From assembly GCF_022496765.1 (NCBI RefSeq), contig NZ_VANV01000022.1, positions 1 to 64,000 on the forward strand: a stretch of 64,000 bases of DNA, written 5' to 3'. A program made the translations under genes and the position numbers. This DNA is from Acidaminobacter sp. JC074. Its GTDB lineage: Bacteria; Bacillota; Clostridia; Peptostreptococcales; Acidaminobacteraceae. Each line of letters starts with the position of its first letter. The first letter of the stretch is position 1. The notes under the pieces were generated by a model. The model saw only the letters and a program-made list of their open reading frames with translations, had not been told where the DNA came from and made no database searches. This document shows, piece after piece, positions 41,769-49,945 of this stretch.

Positions 41769-43088
41769 ATGGAAAAAAATTATTCAATTAAAGATAAAAA
41801 TAAGATTATTTTAATAGAGAAAGACTCCATTGCTGAAGAGCTGGGTCTTGAAATTGGTGATAGAGTCACTAAAATCAATGGTAAAGATGTGGATGATATC
41901 ATTGATTACTTCTATTTATTAGCGGACGAATATGTAGAAGTAGAAGTAGAGAAAGTAAATGGCGAAGTTTGGCTTTTAGAAATTGATAAGGACTACTACG
42001 AAGAGCTGGGGGTTGAGTTTGAAAATCCAATTATGGATAAGGCCAACCACTGTTCTAACAACTGTGTTTTTTGCTTTATCGATCAGAACCCTAAGGGCAT
42101 GCGTGAGACGCTTTACTTTAAAGATGATGATTCAAGACTGTCATTTTTACAAGGTAACTTCGTAACTTTAACCAACATGAAACAAAGAGATTTGGAGCGT
42201 GTTGTAGAATATAGAATCAGTCCCTTAAATGTTTCCATTCATGCAACCAATCCTGATGTGAGAAGAAGGATGCTTAACAACCGCTTTGCAGGTGATGTAT
42301 TAGATCGTTTAAAATACTTAACTGAGCATGATATAGAAATTAATGGACAGATTGTTTTATGCCCAGGTTACAATGATGGCCCTGTTTTAGAAGAAACTTT
42401 AAGAGATTTATATGCTTTAGGTTCTCTTCATAGTGTAGCCATTGTACCAGTGGGTATTACTAAATACAGAGATGGCTTAGCACCGCTTACCATTTTCGAT
42501 TCCAAGATGGCAAAAGAAACCATTGAACAGGTTGAAAAACTTCAAGAAGTCTTTTTAGAAACTGGCTCAAGATTCGCCTTTTTATCAGACGAGTTTTACA
42601 TCTTGGCTGAAAAAGAATTTCCATCTTATGAAGCCTATGAAGGTTTCATACAGATAGAAAATGGTGTTGGTCTTATGAAGAAGTTTGAGTATGAGCTTGA
42701 ACAAGCTTTAAAAGGTGATTATGACTTGACAGACTTGCCGTCGTCGACTATTTTAACGGGTGCATCGGCCTTTGAATTTATCAGTGATATGGTTGCTAAG
42801 ATTAAAGAAAAGTACGATGTAAATGTTGAGGTTGTTAAGGTCTTAAATGACTTCTATGGTCACACAATTACAGTCGCTGGTCTTTTGACGGCAGAAGATC
42901 TTTTAAAAGAAGCAAAAAAACATGAGTTAAATGAACAGATCATCATACCTGATGTTATGTTAAGAACTGGCGAAGCCATCTTCTTAGATAATGTCACATT
43001 AGATGAATTTGAAGAAAGAGTAGATAGAAAAGTCCAGGTCATTAAAGTTGAAGGGCAGGATTTTCTTGATCGAATATTAGGGAGGTAA
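41769..43088 (+). CDS. DUF512 protein: PDZ plus radical-SAM-like Fe-S domain
   Basis: A 439-residue protein with an N-terminal PDZ-like domain (about 10-70, LGLEIGDRVTKINGKDV), then a Cys cluster CSNNCVFCFIDQNPKGMR (Cys about 92, 96, 99) of radical-SAM type CX3CX2C and the C-terminal DUF512 domain (about 290-435). The family is conserved in Clostridia and cyanobacteria, usually next to der, as here (two-base gap). The reaction is unknown; the motif suggests SAM-dependent radical chemistry. Confidence 0.87.
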   Translation: MEKNYSIKDKNKIILIEKDSIAEELGLEIGDRVTKINGKDVDDIIDYFYLLADEYVEVEVEKVNGEVWLLEIDKDYYEELGVEFENPIMDKANHCSNNCVFCFIDQNPKGMRETLYFKDDDSRLSFLQGNFVTLTNMKQRDLERVVEYRISPLNVSIHATNPDVRRRMLNNRFAGDVLDRLKYLTEHDIEINGQIVLCPGYNDGPVLEETLRDLYALGSLHSVAIVPVGITKYRDGLAPLTIFDSKMAKETIEQVEKLQEVFLETGSRFAFLSDEFYILAEKEFPSYEAYEGFIQIENGVGLMKKFEYELEQALKGDYDLTDLPSSTILTGASAFEFISDMVAKIKEKYDVNVEVVKVLNDFYGHTITVAGLLTAEDLLKEAKKHELNEQIIIPDVMLRTGEAIFLDNVTLDEFEERVDRKVQVIKVEGQDFLDRILGR

Positions 43089-43090
43089 AC

Positions 43091-44416
43091 ATGAAGCCGA
43101 TAGTAGCAGTTGTAGGACGACCGAATGTTGGTAAATCAACGTTTTTTAATAGAATAGCCGGCAGAAGAATTTCTATTGTAGAAGATACGCCTGGCGTAAC
43201 AAGAGACAGAATCTATGCTGATGTTTCTTGGTTGGATAATGAGTTTGTTATGATTGATACAGGTGGTATAGAACCTGCATCAACGGATGTAATTTTATCT
43301 CAGATGAGAGACCAAGCACAAGTTGCCATTGACACAGCAGATGTCATTGTTTTCATGGTAGATGGTCGTGTAGATTACACATCTGCAGATGAGGAAATTG
43401 CCATGATGTTAAGACGTGCTAAAAAGCCGATTATCTTAGCTGTAAACAAGATTGACAACTCAGATGTACCAGATACCATTTATGATTTTTACAATTTAGG
43501 TTTAGGTGAACCTATTCCGATTTCATCAGTAAATGCCTTAAACATCGGTGACTTATTAGATGTTATTGTTGACCACTTCAAAGACATTGAAGAGGTTGAA
43601 GAAGACGATGACATCATTAAGGTGGCTTTAATTGGTAAGCCGAATGCTGGTAAGTCAAGTCTTGTAAATTCATTTGTTGGTGAAAATAGAGTGATTGTAT
43701 CCGATGTAGCGGGTACAACGCGTGACGCCATTGATACGCCATTTGAAAGACATGGTAATAAGTTTACACTTATTGATACAGCTGGTCTTAGAAGAAAGTC
43801 GAGAGTCAATGAAAACATTGAAAGATACTCAGTGCTTCGTGCTTTAGCTGCTATTGAAAGATCAGATGTCTGCGTGGTTGTAATAGATGCAACAGTTGGT
43901 GTCACTGAACAGGACAAGAAGGTTGCTGGTTATGCACATGAAGCGGGTAGAGGTATCATAGTAGCGGTAAACAAGTGGGACTTAGTTGAAAAAGACAATT
44001 ATACTTACAAGGAATTTGAAAAGCTTGTAAGAGAAGAGCTTGCCTTTATGACTTATGCACCGATTATGTTTGTATCTGCCTTAACCAAGCAGCGATTAGA
44101 TAAGCTTCTTGAGATGGTGATGCATGTATCCAACCAGAGAGCGCTTAGAGTTTCGACAGGTCTTCTTAATGATATCATCAATGAGGCAATTATGCTGAAT
44201 CAACCACCTTCTGACAAGGGTAAACGTTTGAAGATTTACTATATGACACAATCATCGGTTAAACCACCGACATTTGTAACCTTTGTAAATGACCGTGAGC
44301 TGGCACACTTCTCTTATATGAGATATTTAGAAAACCAAATAAGAAAGAACTTTGTATTCGAGGGTACACCAATTGTTATGAAGGTGCGTCAAAAGAATTC
44401 AACTATGTTTGACTAG
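43091..44416 (+). CDS. der: Ribosome biogenesis GTPase Der
   Basis: Double GTPase (EngA) needed for 50S subunit assembly. 441 residues, full length. First G domain GRPNVGKSTFF (about 8-18) with NKID; second GKPNAGKSSLV (about 182-192) with NKWD; C-terminal KH-like domain from about 350. It begins two bases after the DUF512 stop codon with GGGAGG upstream. Confidence 0.97.
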   Translation: MKPIVAVVGRPNVGKSTFFNRIAGRRISIVEDTPGVTRDRIYADVSWLDNEFVMIDTGGIEPASTDVILSQMRDQAQVAIDTADVIVFMVDGRVDYTSADEEIAMMLRRAKKPIILAVNKIDNSDVPDTIYDFYNLGLGEPIPISSVNALNIGDLLDVIVDHFKDIEEVEEDDDIIKVALIGKPNAGKSSLVNSFVGENRVIVSDVAGTTRDAIDTPFERHGNKFTLIDTAGLRRKSRVNENIERYSVLRALAAIERSDVCVVVIDATVGVTEQDKKVAGYAHEAGRGIIVAVNKWDLVEKDNYTYKEFEKLVREELAFMTYAPIMFVSALTKQRLDKLLEMVMHVSNQRALRVSTGLLNDIINEAIMLNQPPSDKGKRLKIYYMTQSSVKPPTFVTFVNDRELAHFSYMRYLENQIRKNFVFEGTPIVMKVRQKNSTMFD

Positions 44417-44422
44417 TAAATT

Positions 44423-44453
44423 AGGGATCTTTATAGGTCCCTTTTTATTTTTT
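44423..44453 (+). terminator. Terminator after der
   Basis: AGGGATC / GGTCCCT stem with one G-U pair, a short loop and a TTTTTATTTTTT tail. Confidence 0.8.
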
Positions 44454-44536
44454 CTTCATATAAGATATGACTTTTAAAATAGATATAATCATTTTCTAAA
44501 GAGTTTAGACATATGTGGAATAGGATGTTTACATAT

Positions 44537-44545
44537 GTTATAATT
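44537..44545 (+). promoter_or_regulatory. Extended -10 element before gpsA
   Basis: TGTTATAAT (44537-44545), 32 bases before the gpsA start, without a good -35. Confidence 0.45.
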
Positions 44546-44577
44546 TATTTGTATATCTAATAAGAAAGGTGATAAAA

Positions 44578-45597
44578 ATGAAAGTATCTTTTATAGGTGC
44601 CGGTTCGTGGGGAACAGCTCTTTCTATAGTTGTTGCTGATAACGGTCATGAAGTTAAAATATGGGATATCAATCCTGAACATATAGAAGCTATGAAAACC
44701 ACTAGAAGAAATGATAAGTATCTAGGTGGTGTGGTTATTCCAGATAATATTGAGCCGACAAGTGATATAGAATATTGTTTGGCTGGTGCAGATGTTTTAG
44801 TTATTGCTGTTGCTTCTCAGGCTTATAGGTCTGTTATGGAAAGTCATGGTGCTTACATGGATGATAAGACAATTATCGTCAATGTGGCTAAGGGTATAGA
44901 AAATGGTTCTTTGTTAAGAATTTCTGAAGTGATTGCTGAGTTTAAGCCGAACAATCCTTTTGTTTGTCTGTCAGGACCTTCTCATGCAGAAGAGGTGAGT
45001 CATAGACTTCCGACAACTTTGGTTTCTGCTTCTACATCTAAGGAAGTAGCAGAGTGTATACAAGATTTGTTTTCTACAGATTACTTAAGAGTTTATACCA
45101 ACCCAGATGTGGTTGGCGTTGAACTGGGTGGTGCCCTTAAAAACATCATAGCCCTAGCAGCTGGTATTACAGATGGCATGGGTTTTGGTGACAATGCCAA
45201 AGCTGCACTTATGACAAGAGGTATCAGAGAGATTACGCGTCTTGGTATTAAACTAGGTGCTAAAGTAGATACCTTCACAGGTTTGTCTGGTGTAGGTGAC
45301 TTAATTGTTACTTGTACTTCTATGCATTCTAGAAATAGACGCTGTGGTATCATGATTGGTGAGGGTTTGTCTAGAAAAGAAGCGGAAGAAAAAGTAGGCA
45401 TGGTTGTAGAAGGTATTTATGCAACAAAGGCAGCTTATGATCTTTCTAAAAAGCTAGGTGTAGAAATGCCGATTGTAGATGAACTCTATGCGGTTCTATA
45501 TGAAGAGGCTGACGCCAAACAAGCAGTTAAAAATCTGATGTTAAGAGCAAGAAAACATGAGATGGAAGAAGTTACAAAAGAAACCATTTGGGAGTAA
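44578..45597 (+). CDS. gpsA: Glycerol-3-phosphate dehydrogenase [NAD(P)+]
   Basis: Makes sn-glycerol 3-phosphate from dihydroxyacetone phosphate for phospholipids. 339 residues: nucleotide loop GAGSWGTAL (7-15), NVAKGIE, active-site Lys in GGALKNIIALAAG, and the C-terminal substrate domain GLSGVGDLIVTC. Start at ATG 44578, since AAAGGTGAT lies just upstream. It begins a likely operon running to divIVA. Confidence 0.96.
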   Translation: MKVSFIGAGSWGTALSIVVADNGHEVKIWDINPEHIEAMKTTRRNDKYLGGVVIPDNIEPTSDIEYCLAGADVLVIAVASQAYRSVMESHGAYMDDKTIIVNVAKGIENGSLLRISEVIAEFKPNNPFVCLSGPSHAEEVSHRLPTTLVSASTSKEVAECIQDLFSTDYLRVYTNPDVVGVELGGALKNIIALAAGITDGMGFGDNAKAALMTRGIREITRLGIKLGAKVDTFTGLSGVGDLIVTCTSMHSRNRRCGIMIGEGLSRKEAEEKVGMVVEGIYATKAAYDLSKKLGVEMPIVDELYAVLYEEADAKQAVKNLMLRARKHEMEEVTKETIWE

Positions 45598-45600
45598 TGA

Positions 45601-46827
45601 ATGGCTAAAACTAGACGGAGATCAAGGATAAAGATAAAGGGTGTTCTTAGACTGCTAGTTTTAGTGATCGCTATAGGATTTGGTATTTATTTGATCATTG
45701 ATGGAAACTTTTCTAAAGAGGATCCTACCTATGTGCTGGAATATGATGAAATTGATATTAGACAGTCTTTTAAAGCAATAGTTGTTAGAAAAGAACATGT
45801 CTTGAAATCTTCTAGTTCAGGTACATTGGTTCAAATTGCAGATGATGGTGAAAAAGTTAAACGTGGTCAGAGGATCATGGACATAACCAAAAGCGCAGAA
45901 GAAGAAGTTGAGGGTTTGGTTGCTTCTGTCGTGAATGAAACTGAAATTACCAGGTACAATTTAGAACAGATAGATGGTGAAATTACTGAACTGAAAAAAG
46001 AGATTGCTGATTTAATCCATAAAAAAGATTATGATGCTGTTGGTTCTTTATCCTTGGAACTTGAAGCCAAGATAGAGAGGCGTCGTATGATGGAAGATGG
46101 GGCATTAGAAGAAACATACAACGAAACCGAAGTTGGCGGTGGTGAACTGGCTGTTGGCGAGTCTCAACCCATTGAAACGCCACTTGCAGGTATTTTAACA
46201 TACTACGTAGATGGTTACGAGCAGGAACTGACTTATGCAGAAGTGATGCAGATTGATTTAGAAGAAATTCTCAACCTGGACATAGAAGCAAGAACTTCTG
46301 TACAAAGTGCAGTCCAGTCTGGTGATGTTCTTTGTAAGATCATCGATGATTCTTATTATTATCTGATCATCTTAGTAGAAAGAGGCGAGCAAAACTTATA
46401 TGACATCAGTGAAGATCTGATTCTTGAAGTAGGCAATCAAAAGGTCTCTGGTTATATAGCAGAGATGATTCCTACCACTTCAAAGGTAGCCATTGCTATT
46501 AAAGTGGAATCTTATATAGAAGATTTTTACAAGGAAAGATTTCTTGATGTCTCAATTACACAAGATACACATAATGGTTTGATTGTTAAATCGTCATCCA
46601 TTGTGACCATTGACGGTCAGGCAGGTGTTTTGGTAGTGGATAGATATAAGAATATCTCCTTTAAACCAGTTAAGATTATCGTTCGACAAGGCGATACGGT
46701 TGTTGTAAAAGAAGATGCTTTTTACGAGTTTGTTGATGGGAAAAACACCAGGATAGATACGGTGGGCTTGTCTGACAAGGTTCTTGTTAACGGAGCCAAC
46801 TATCAACCGGGTGATGTAATAGATTAG
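45601..46827 (+). CDS. HlyD-like membrane fusion/adaptor protein
   Basis: A 408-residue protein: basic N-terminus, one TM segment (about 13-30) and a large extracytoplasmic part. The part includes a biotinyl/lipoyl-like half-motif (GTLVQIADDGEKVKRGQRIM, about 78-97), a helical hairpin (about 110-165) and beta-barrel strands toward the C-terminus. No transporter gene is next to it. Genes of this type commonly precede ylmE-sepF in Clostridia, suggesting a role in the envelope or at the division site rather than drug efflux (inference). Confidence 0.7.
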   Translation: MAKTRRRSRIKIKGVLRLLVLVIAIGFGIYLIIDGNFSKEDPTYVLEYDEIDIRQSFKAIVVRKEHVLKSSSSGTLVQIADDGEKVKRGQRIMDITKSAEEEVEGLVASVVNETEITRYNLEQIDGEITELKKEIADLIHKKDYDAVGSLSLELEAKIERRRMMEDGALEETYNETEVGGGELAVGESQPIETPLAGILTYYVDGYEQELTYAEVMQIDLEEILNLDIEARTSVQSAVQSGDVLCKIIDDSYYYLIILVERGEQNLYDISEDLILEVGNQKVSGYIAEMIPTTSKVAIAIKVESYIEDFYKERFLDVSITQDTHNGLIVKSSSIVTIDGQAGVLVVDRYKNISFKPVKIIVRQGDTVVVKEDAFYEFVDGKNTRIDTVGLSDKVLVNGANYQPGDVID

Positions 46828-46835
46828 AGGTTAAG

Positions 46836-47528
46836 ATGGAGTACATTAAAAATAACTTAGATGAAGTTGAAGAGAGAATTCAGGCGGCTTGTAAGCGTGC
46901 AGGCAGGGACAGGTCGGAAGTACAATTGATTGCTGTCTCTAAAACGGTGGAAGCAGATGTGATGAACGCATCGATTGATTTTGGTGTAACAGATTTAGGT
47001 GAAAACAGGGTCCAAGAGATCAGGAGAAAATACGATGATGTTAAAGCTGCCAAATGGCATTTGATTGGTCATTTACAGACCAACAAGGTTAAATACATCA
47101 TCGATAAAGTTGATTTGATTCATTCTGTCGATTCTTATAGATTGGCTGAGGAAATCAGCAAACGTGCTGAAAAGCATGATAAAATCATGTCGATACTTTT
47201 ACAAGTAGATATGGCTAATGAAGCTCAGAAGTTTGGTGTAGACTCGGATGAAGTCAAGTCACTCTTAGATGAGATTTTAAAGCTTGAACATGTGAAAGTT
47301 GAAGGTCTTATGTTTATAGCACCTTTTGTTTCAGATCCAGAAGAGGTTCGAGACTATTTTAAGTCTATGAAGAATTTGTTCGATGAACTGAAGGCAAATA
47401 GACATGAGAGATTAGAATTGAAACACTTATCAATGGGCATGACAAATGATTTTGAAGTGGCTATTGAAGAAGGTGCGACTCTCCTTAGAGTAGGCACAGG
47501 TGTTTATGGAAAGAGAACATATAAATAA
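46836..47528 (+). CDS. ylmE: YggS/YlmE-family pyridoxal phosphate homeostasis protein
   Basis: 230-residue single-domain PLP protein with an alanine-racemase-like barrel. PLP Lys36 lies in LIAVSKTV; GENRVQE, WHLIGHLQTNK and the C-terminal LSMGMTNDFEVAIEEGATLLRVG are family signatures. It controls free PLP and amino-acid pools; no enzyme activity is established for the family. It lies in the sepF neighbourhood, nine bases before sepF. Confidence 0.94.
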   Translation: MEYIKNNLDEVEERIQAACKRAGRDRSEVQLIAVSKTVEADVMNASIDFGVTDLGENRVQEIRRKYDDVKAAKWHLIGHLQTNKVKYIIDKVDLIHSVDSYRLAEEISKRAEKHDKIMSILLQVDMANEAQKFGVDSDEVKSLLDEILKLEHVKVEGLMFIAPFVSDPEEVRDYFKSMKNLFDELKANRHERLELKHLSMGMTNDFEVAIEEGATLLRVGTGVYGKRTYK

Positions 47529-47537
47529 GGAGAGGCT

Positions 47538-48023
47538 ATGTCTGATAACATTTGGAAAAAGATGAAATACTTCGTTATGGGTGATGAAGACGAGTATGAA
47601 GAGGATCAAGAAGTAGAAGAAGTAGTAGAAGAAAAAGATGATACTGTAACACCGATTGTAAGGAATGAGGATCGTAACATCATTACGGACTCTTATGTGA
47701 AGCCGAGGACAAATCTAGTGGATATTAAAAATAATCAAAATCAATTAAAAGTAATCGTTTATAAGCCAACTCAGTATTCAGATGCTGAGCAAATTGTAAA
47801 GAATTTAAAGTCTAAAAAGCCGGTAGTGGTGAATTTAGAAGAAGTAGAAGTAGAACTAGCTAGAAAAATATTTAACTTCTGCTCTGGTGCAATCTGTGCA
47901 TTAGATGGTGAAATGAGAAAAATCTCTAAAGAAATCTTTATCTTAGCACCTAACAATGTAACTTTAGATGCAGAAAAAACAGAGAGCATAGAAGCAGATA
48001 AGACATTTGATTGGAGAAAATAA
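47538..48023 (+). CDS. sepF: Cell division protein SepF
   Basis: 161-residue FtsZ-binding protein. Amphipathic N-terminal helix (residues 1-13, MSDNIWKKMKYFV) for membrane attachment, an acidic linker (about 16-60) and the SepF fold (about 68-150, KVIVYKPTQYSDAEQIVKNL and CSGAICALDGEM). It tethers and bundles FtsZ; it can substitute for FtsA, relevant because ftsA is not in this cluster. AAGGAGAG upstream. Confidence 0.93.
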   Translation: MSDNIWKKMKYFVMGDEDEYEEDQEVEEVVEEKDDTVTPIVRNEDRNIITDSYVKPRTNLVDIKNNQNQLKVIVYKPTQYSDAEQIVKNLKSKKPVVVNLEEVEVELARKIFNFCSGAICALDGEMRKISKEIFILAPNNVTLDAEKTESIEADKTFDWRK

Positions 48024-48024
48024 T

Positions 48025-48288
48025 ATGGCTATTATTGGTAGCGTGTTGTACACGTTTTTAAGTGTAATGATGTTCTTGATGTTTGCAAGAGCGATACTGT
48101 CGTGGTTTGTACGAGATCTATCAAACCCGATTGTAAGATTTTTATTTGAAGTAACAGAACCTATGATTTCACCGATTAGAAATTTCCTACACAAGATGGG
48201 ACTTGGTGGTGGTATGATTGATTTCTCATTCATCGTAACTTACTTGATTCTAATTGTGTTACAAGAATTGGTTCGTGCAATTTTCTAA
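48025..48288 (+). CDS. ylmG: YggT/YlmG-family membrane protein
   Basis: An 87-residue protein with two hydrophobic helices (about 6-27 and 60-85) joined by the conserved RAILSWFV...PNP-like...EPMISPIRNFL segment of the YggT family. ATG at 48025 is two bases after the sepF stop. Function is not firmly known; it is linked to division and envelope by location. The stop overlaps the next gene. Confidence 0.88.
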   Translation: MAIIGSVLYTFLSVMMFLMFARAILSWFVRDLSNPIVRFLFEVTEPMISPIRNFLHKMGLGGGMIDFSFIVTYLILIVLQELVRAIF

Positions 48289-49073
48289 TGAATAAAGAAG
48301 AGATTTTATCTAAACTGAAGATTTATGATCCTGAACAGGTTCCAAAACTTAAAAGGATCATAGATATGGCCAGTCAAGTGGATAAGTATTATGAAGAGGT
48401 GATAAGTGATTTCTTATCACCTGATTTACATCACTATGTAGAATATATTGTCCATCATTTTATGGATGTGGCTTACAGTCTAGATGGTGGTTATGACGAG
48501 GCTGAATATAAAAGACTGGCCCTTTATCCTGATTATATGACAGAGATACCTAAAATGATATGGATTGTAGACTTGGTATATGACCCTAAATACGGGACCG
48601 TAGGCCACAGAGACGTTTTGGGTGCTGTTTTAGGACTTGGCTTAAAAAGGGAAGTGATAGGCGATATCTTGTTGACAGAGGGCAGGGTTCAGATCATGAC
48701 TTCTGAAAACATAGCCTCTTTTTTAACCAGTCATCTATCAAAAGTAGGCCGTGTTAATGTTAAAACGTCTATTGTAGAAAAAGACCAGATGATAGAAAAA
48801 GCTCAAGACTTTCAGATGATTTTTTCTACTGTAAAGAGCTTAAGACTCGATGCTGTTATTGCCAGTGGTTATAATATATCTCGGTCTAAGGCTGTAGACT
48901 ATATCAAGGCAGACCGTGTTAAGTTAAACCACAACTATATCCAGCAAACTTCTAAAGAGCTTTCAGAAGGTGACTTGATATCTCTTAAGGGTAAGGGTAG
49001 AATTAAACTAGAAAAGGTTAATGGTCTAAGCAAAAAAGAACGCTATAAGATTCAAATAAAAAAGTATATTTAA
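48288..49073 (+). CDS. ylmH: YlmH-family S4-domain RNA-binding protein
   Basis: 261 residues with an N-terminal YlmH domain (VGHRDVLGAVLGLGLKREVIGDIL, about 104-127) and a C-terminal S4 RNA-binding domain (about 185-245, LRLDAVIASGYNISRSKAVDYI). YlmH of Bacillus binds ribosomes and helps clear stalled nascent chains. First base overlaps the ylmG stop codon. Confidence 0.93.
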   Translation: MNKEEILSKLKIYDPEQVPKLKRIIDMASQVDKYYEEVISDFLSPDLHHYVEYIVHHFMDVAYSLDGGYDEAEYKRLALYPDYMTEIPKMIWIVDLVYDPKYGTVGHRDVLGAVLGLGLKREVIGDILLTEGRVQIMTSENIASFLTSHLSKVGRVNVKTSIVEKDQMIEKAQDFQMIFSTVKSLRLDAVIASGYNISRSKAVDYIKADRVKLNHNYIQQTSKELSEGDLISLKGKGRIKLEKVNGLSKKERYKIQIKKYI

Positions 49074-49083
49074 GGGGGCAATC

Positions 49084-49605
49084 ATGTTAACACCAAATGA
49101 CATAGCAGGCAAAACATTTACCAAAGCTCTAAATGGCTACAACAAGGCTGAAGTAGATGATTATTTGGAAAAGGTTTCTGATCATTTAGAATCTGTGATT
49201 AGGGAGTTTGACTATTTAAAAACACAGATTGTAGATACGGAAAAAAAGTTAACAGATTATCAGTTACAAGAGGAATCTCTTAAAGATGCTTTATTAGTTG
49301 CTCAAATTGCAGCGTCTGATGTTAAGAAAAAAGCAGACGCAGAGGCTAAAAAGATTGTCTCTGCGGCTGAAGCTGAAGCGACTAAGGTGATGAAGATTGC
49401 TGAAGATGAAGCTTCTGAGACCAGAAGACGTGCCAAAGAGGATGCTGACAAGAACATTGAACAAGCCAAGCAGCAATACAAAGACATACTAGATGCTACT
49501 GAAGACCTTAAAAAGGGTTACATGGACTTTAAAGAAAAGTACCAGTATATTCTTAGAGAGCAAATTGATGTTTTAGACCGTTTGAATGTAGAAGAACATG
49601 AGTAA
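49084..49605 (+). CDS. divIVA: Cell-division initiation protein DivIVA
   Basis: 173-residue polar/septal scaffold. The conserved N-terminal lipid-binding domain (LTPNDIAGKTFTKALNGYNKAEVDDYL, first 28 residues) is followed by a long coiled coil (about 35-165) rich in Ala, Lys and Glu. It recognises curved membrane at division sites. Last gene of the ylm block; the ileS leader begins shortly after. Confidence 0.93.
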   Translation: MLTPNDIAGKTFTKALNGYNKAEVDDYLEKVSDHLESVIREFDYLKTQIVDTEKKLTDYQLQEESLKDALLVAQIAASDVKKKADAEAKKIVSAAEAEATKVMKIAEDEASETRRRAKEDADKNIEQAKQQYKDILDATEDLKKGYMDFKEKYQYILREQIDVLDRLNVEEHE

Positions 49606-49636
49606 TTTTGACTTTCAGAAGATTTAAAACACGGTA

Positions 49637-49665
49637 TTGACGCTAAAAGAAATTTCAGTTATAAT
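49637..49665 (+). promoter_or_regulatory. Promoter of the ileS T-box leader
   Basis: TTGACG (49637-49642), 17-base spacer, perfect TATAAT (49660-49665). Predicted start near 49672. Confidence 0.8.
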
Positions 49666-49671
49666 GCTAGT

Positions 49672-49895
49672 ATTATATGCGTTGATGAAGAGTGGTATTA
49701 AAGATTGCCTAAAGAGAACCGGTGGTTGGTGTGAACCGGGGGTGTATTTACTATCTGATCACTTCAGAGCAGAAAGGATGAAGTCAGTAGTTCTTTCCGG
49801 TTTAATACCGTTATCATTTAATGAAGAGGCTTTATGCAACTTGGGTGGTACCGCGGAATGATTCGTCCCTTGACTTTTGTCAGGGGATTTTTTAT
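49672..49895 (+). ncRNA. T-box leader riboswitch for ileS
   Basis: A tRNA-sensing leader. Stem I contains the AGAGA and GGTG-type elements and an ATC codon at 49753-49755 (or 49758-49760) as candidate Ile specifier. The T-box sequence TGGGTGGTACCGCG (49842-49855) forms the antiterminator; an intrinsic terminator (49866-49895) has stem TCCCTTGAC / GTCAGGGGA followed by T. Uncharged tRNA-Ile should stabilise the antiterminator and raise ileS expression. Confidence 0.93.
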
Positions 49896-49945
49896 ATGCA
49901 TTTCTTGATAAAATAATAAAGCGAAAGATATAAAGGAGTGAAAGT

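Noticed and set aside
43489..43917. 142-residue open frame antisense to der
   Set aside because: Shadow of der codon usage; Ser/Thr-rich translation without motifs or ribosome site.
49637..49861. 74-residue open frame before ileS
   Set aside because: It begins at the -35 box and spans the T-box leader; the conserved RNA elements explain the sequence.
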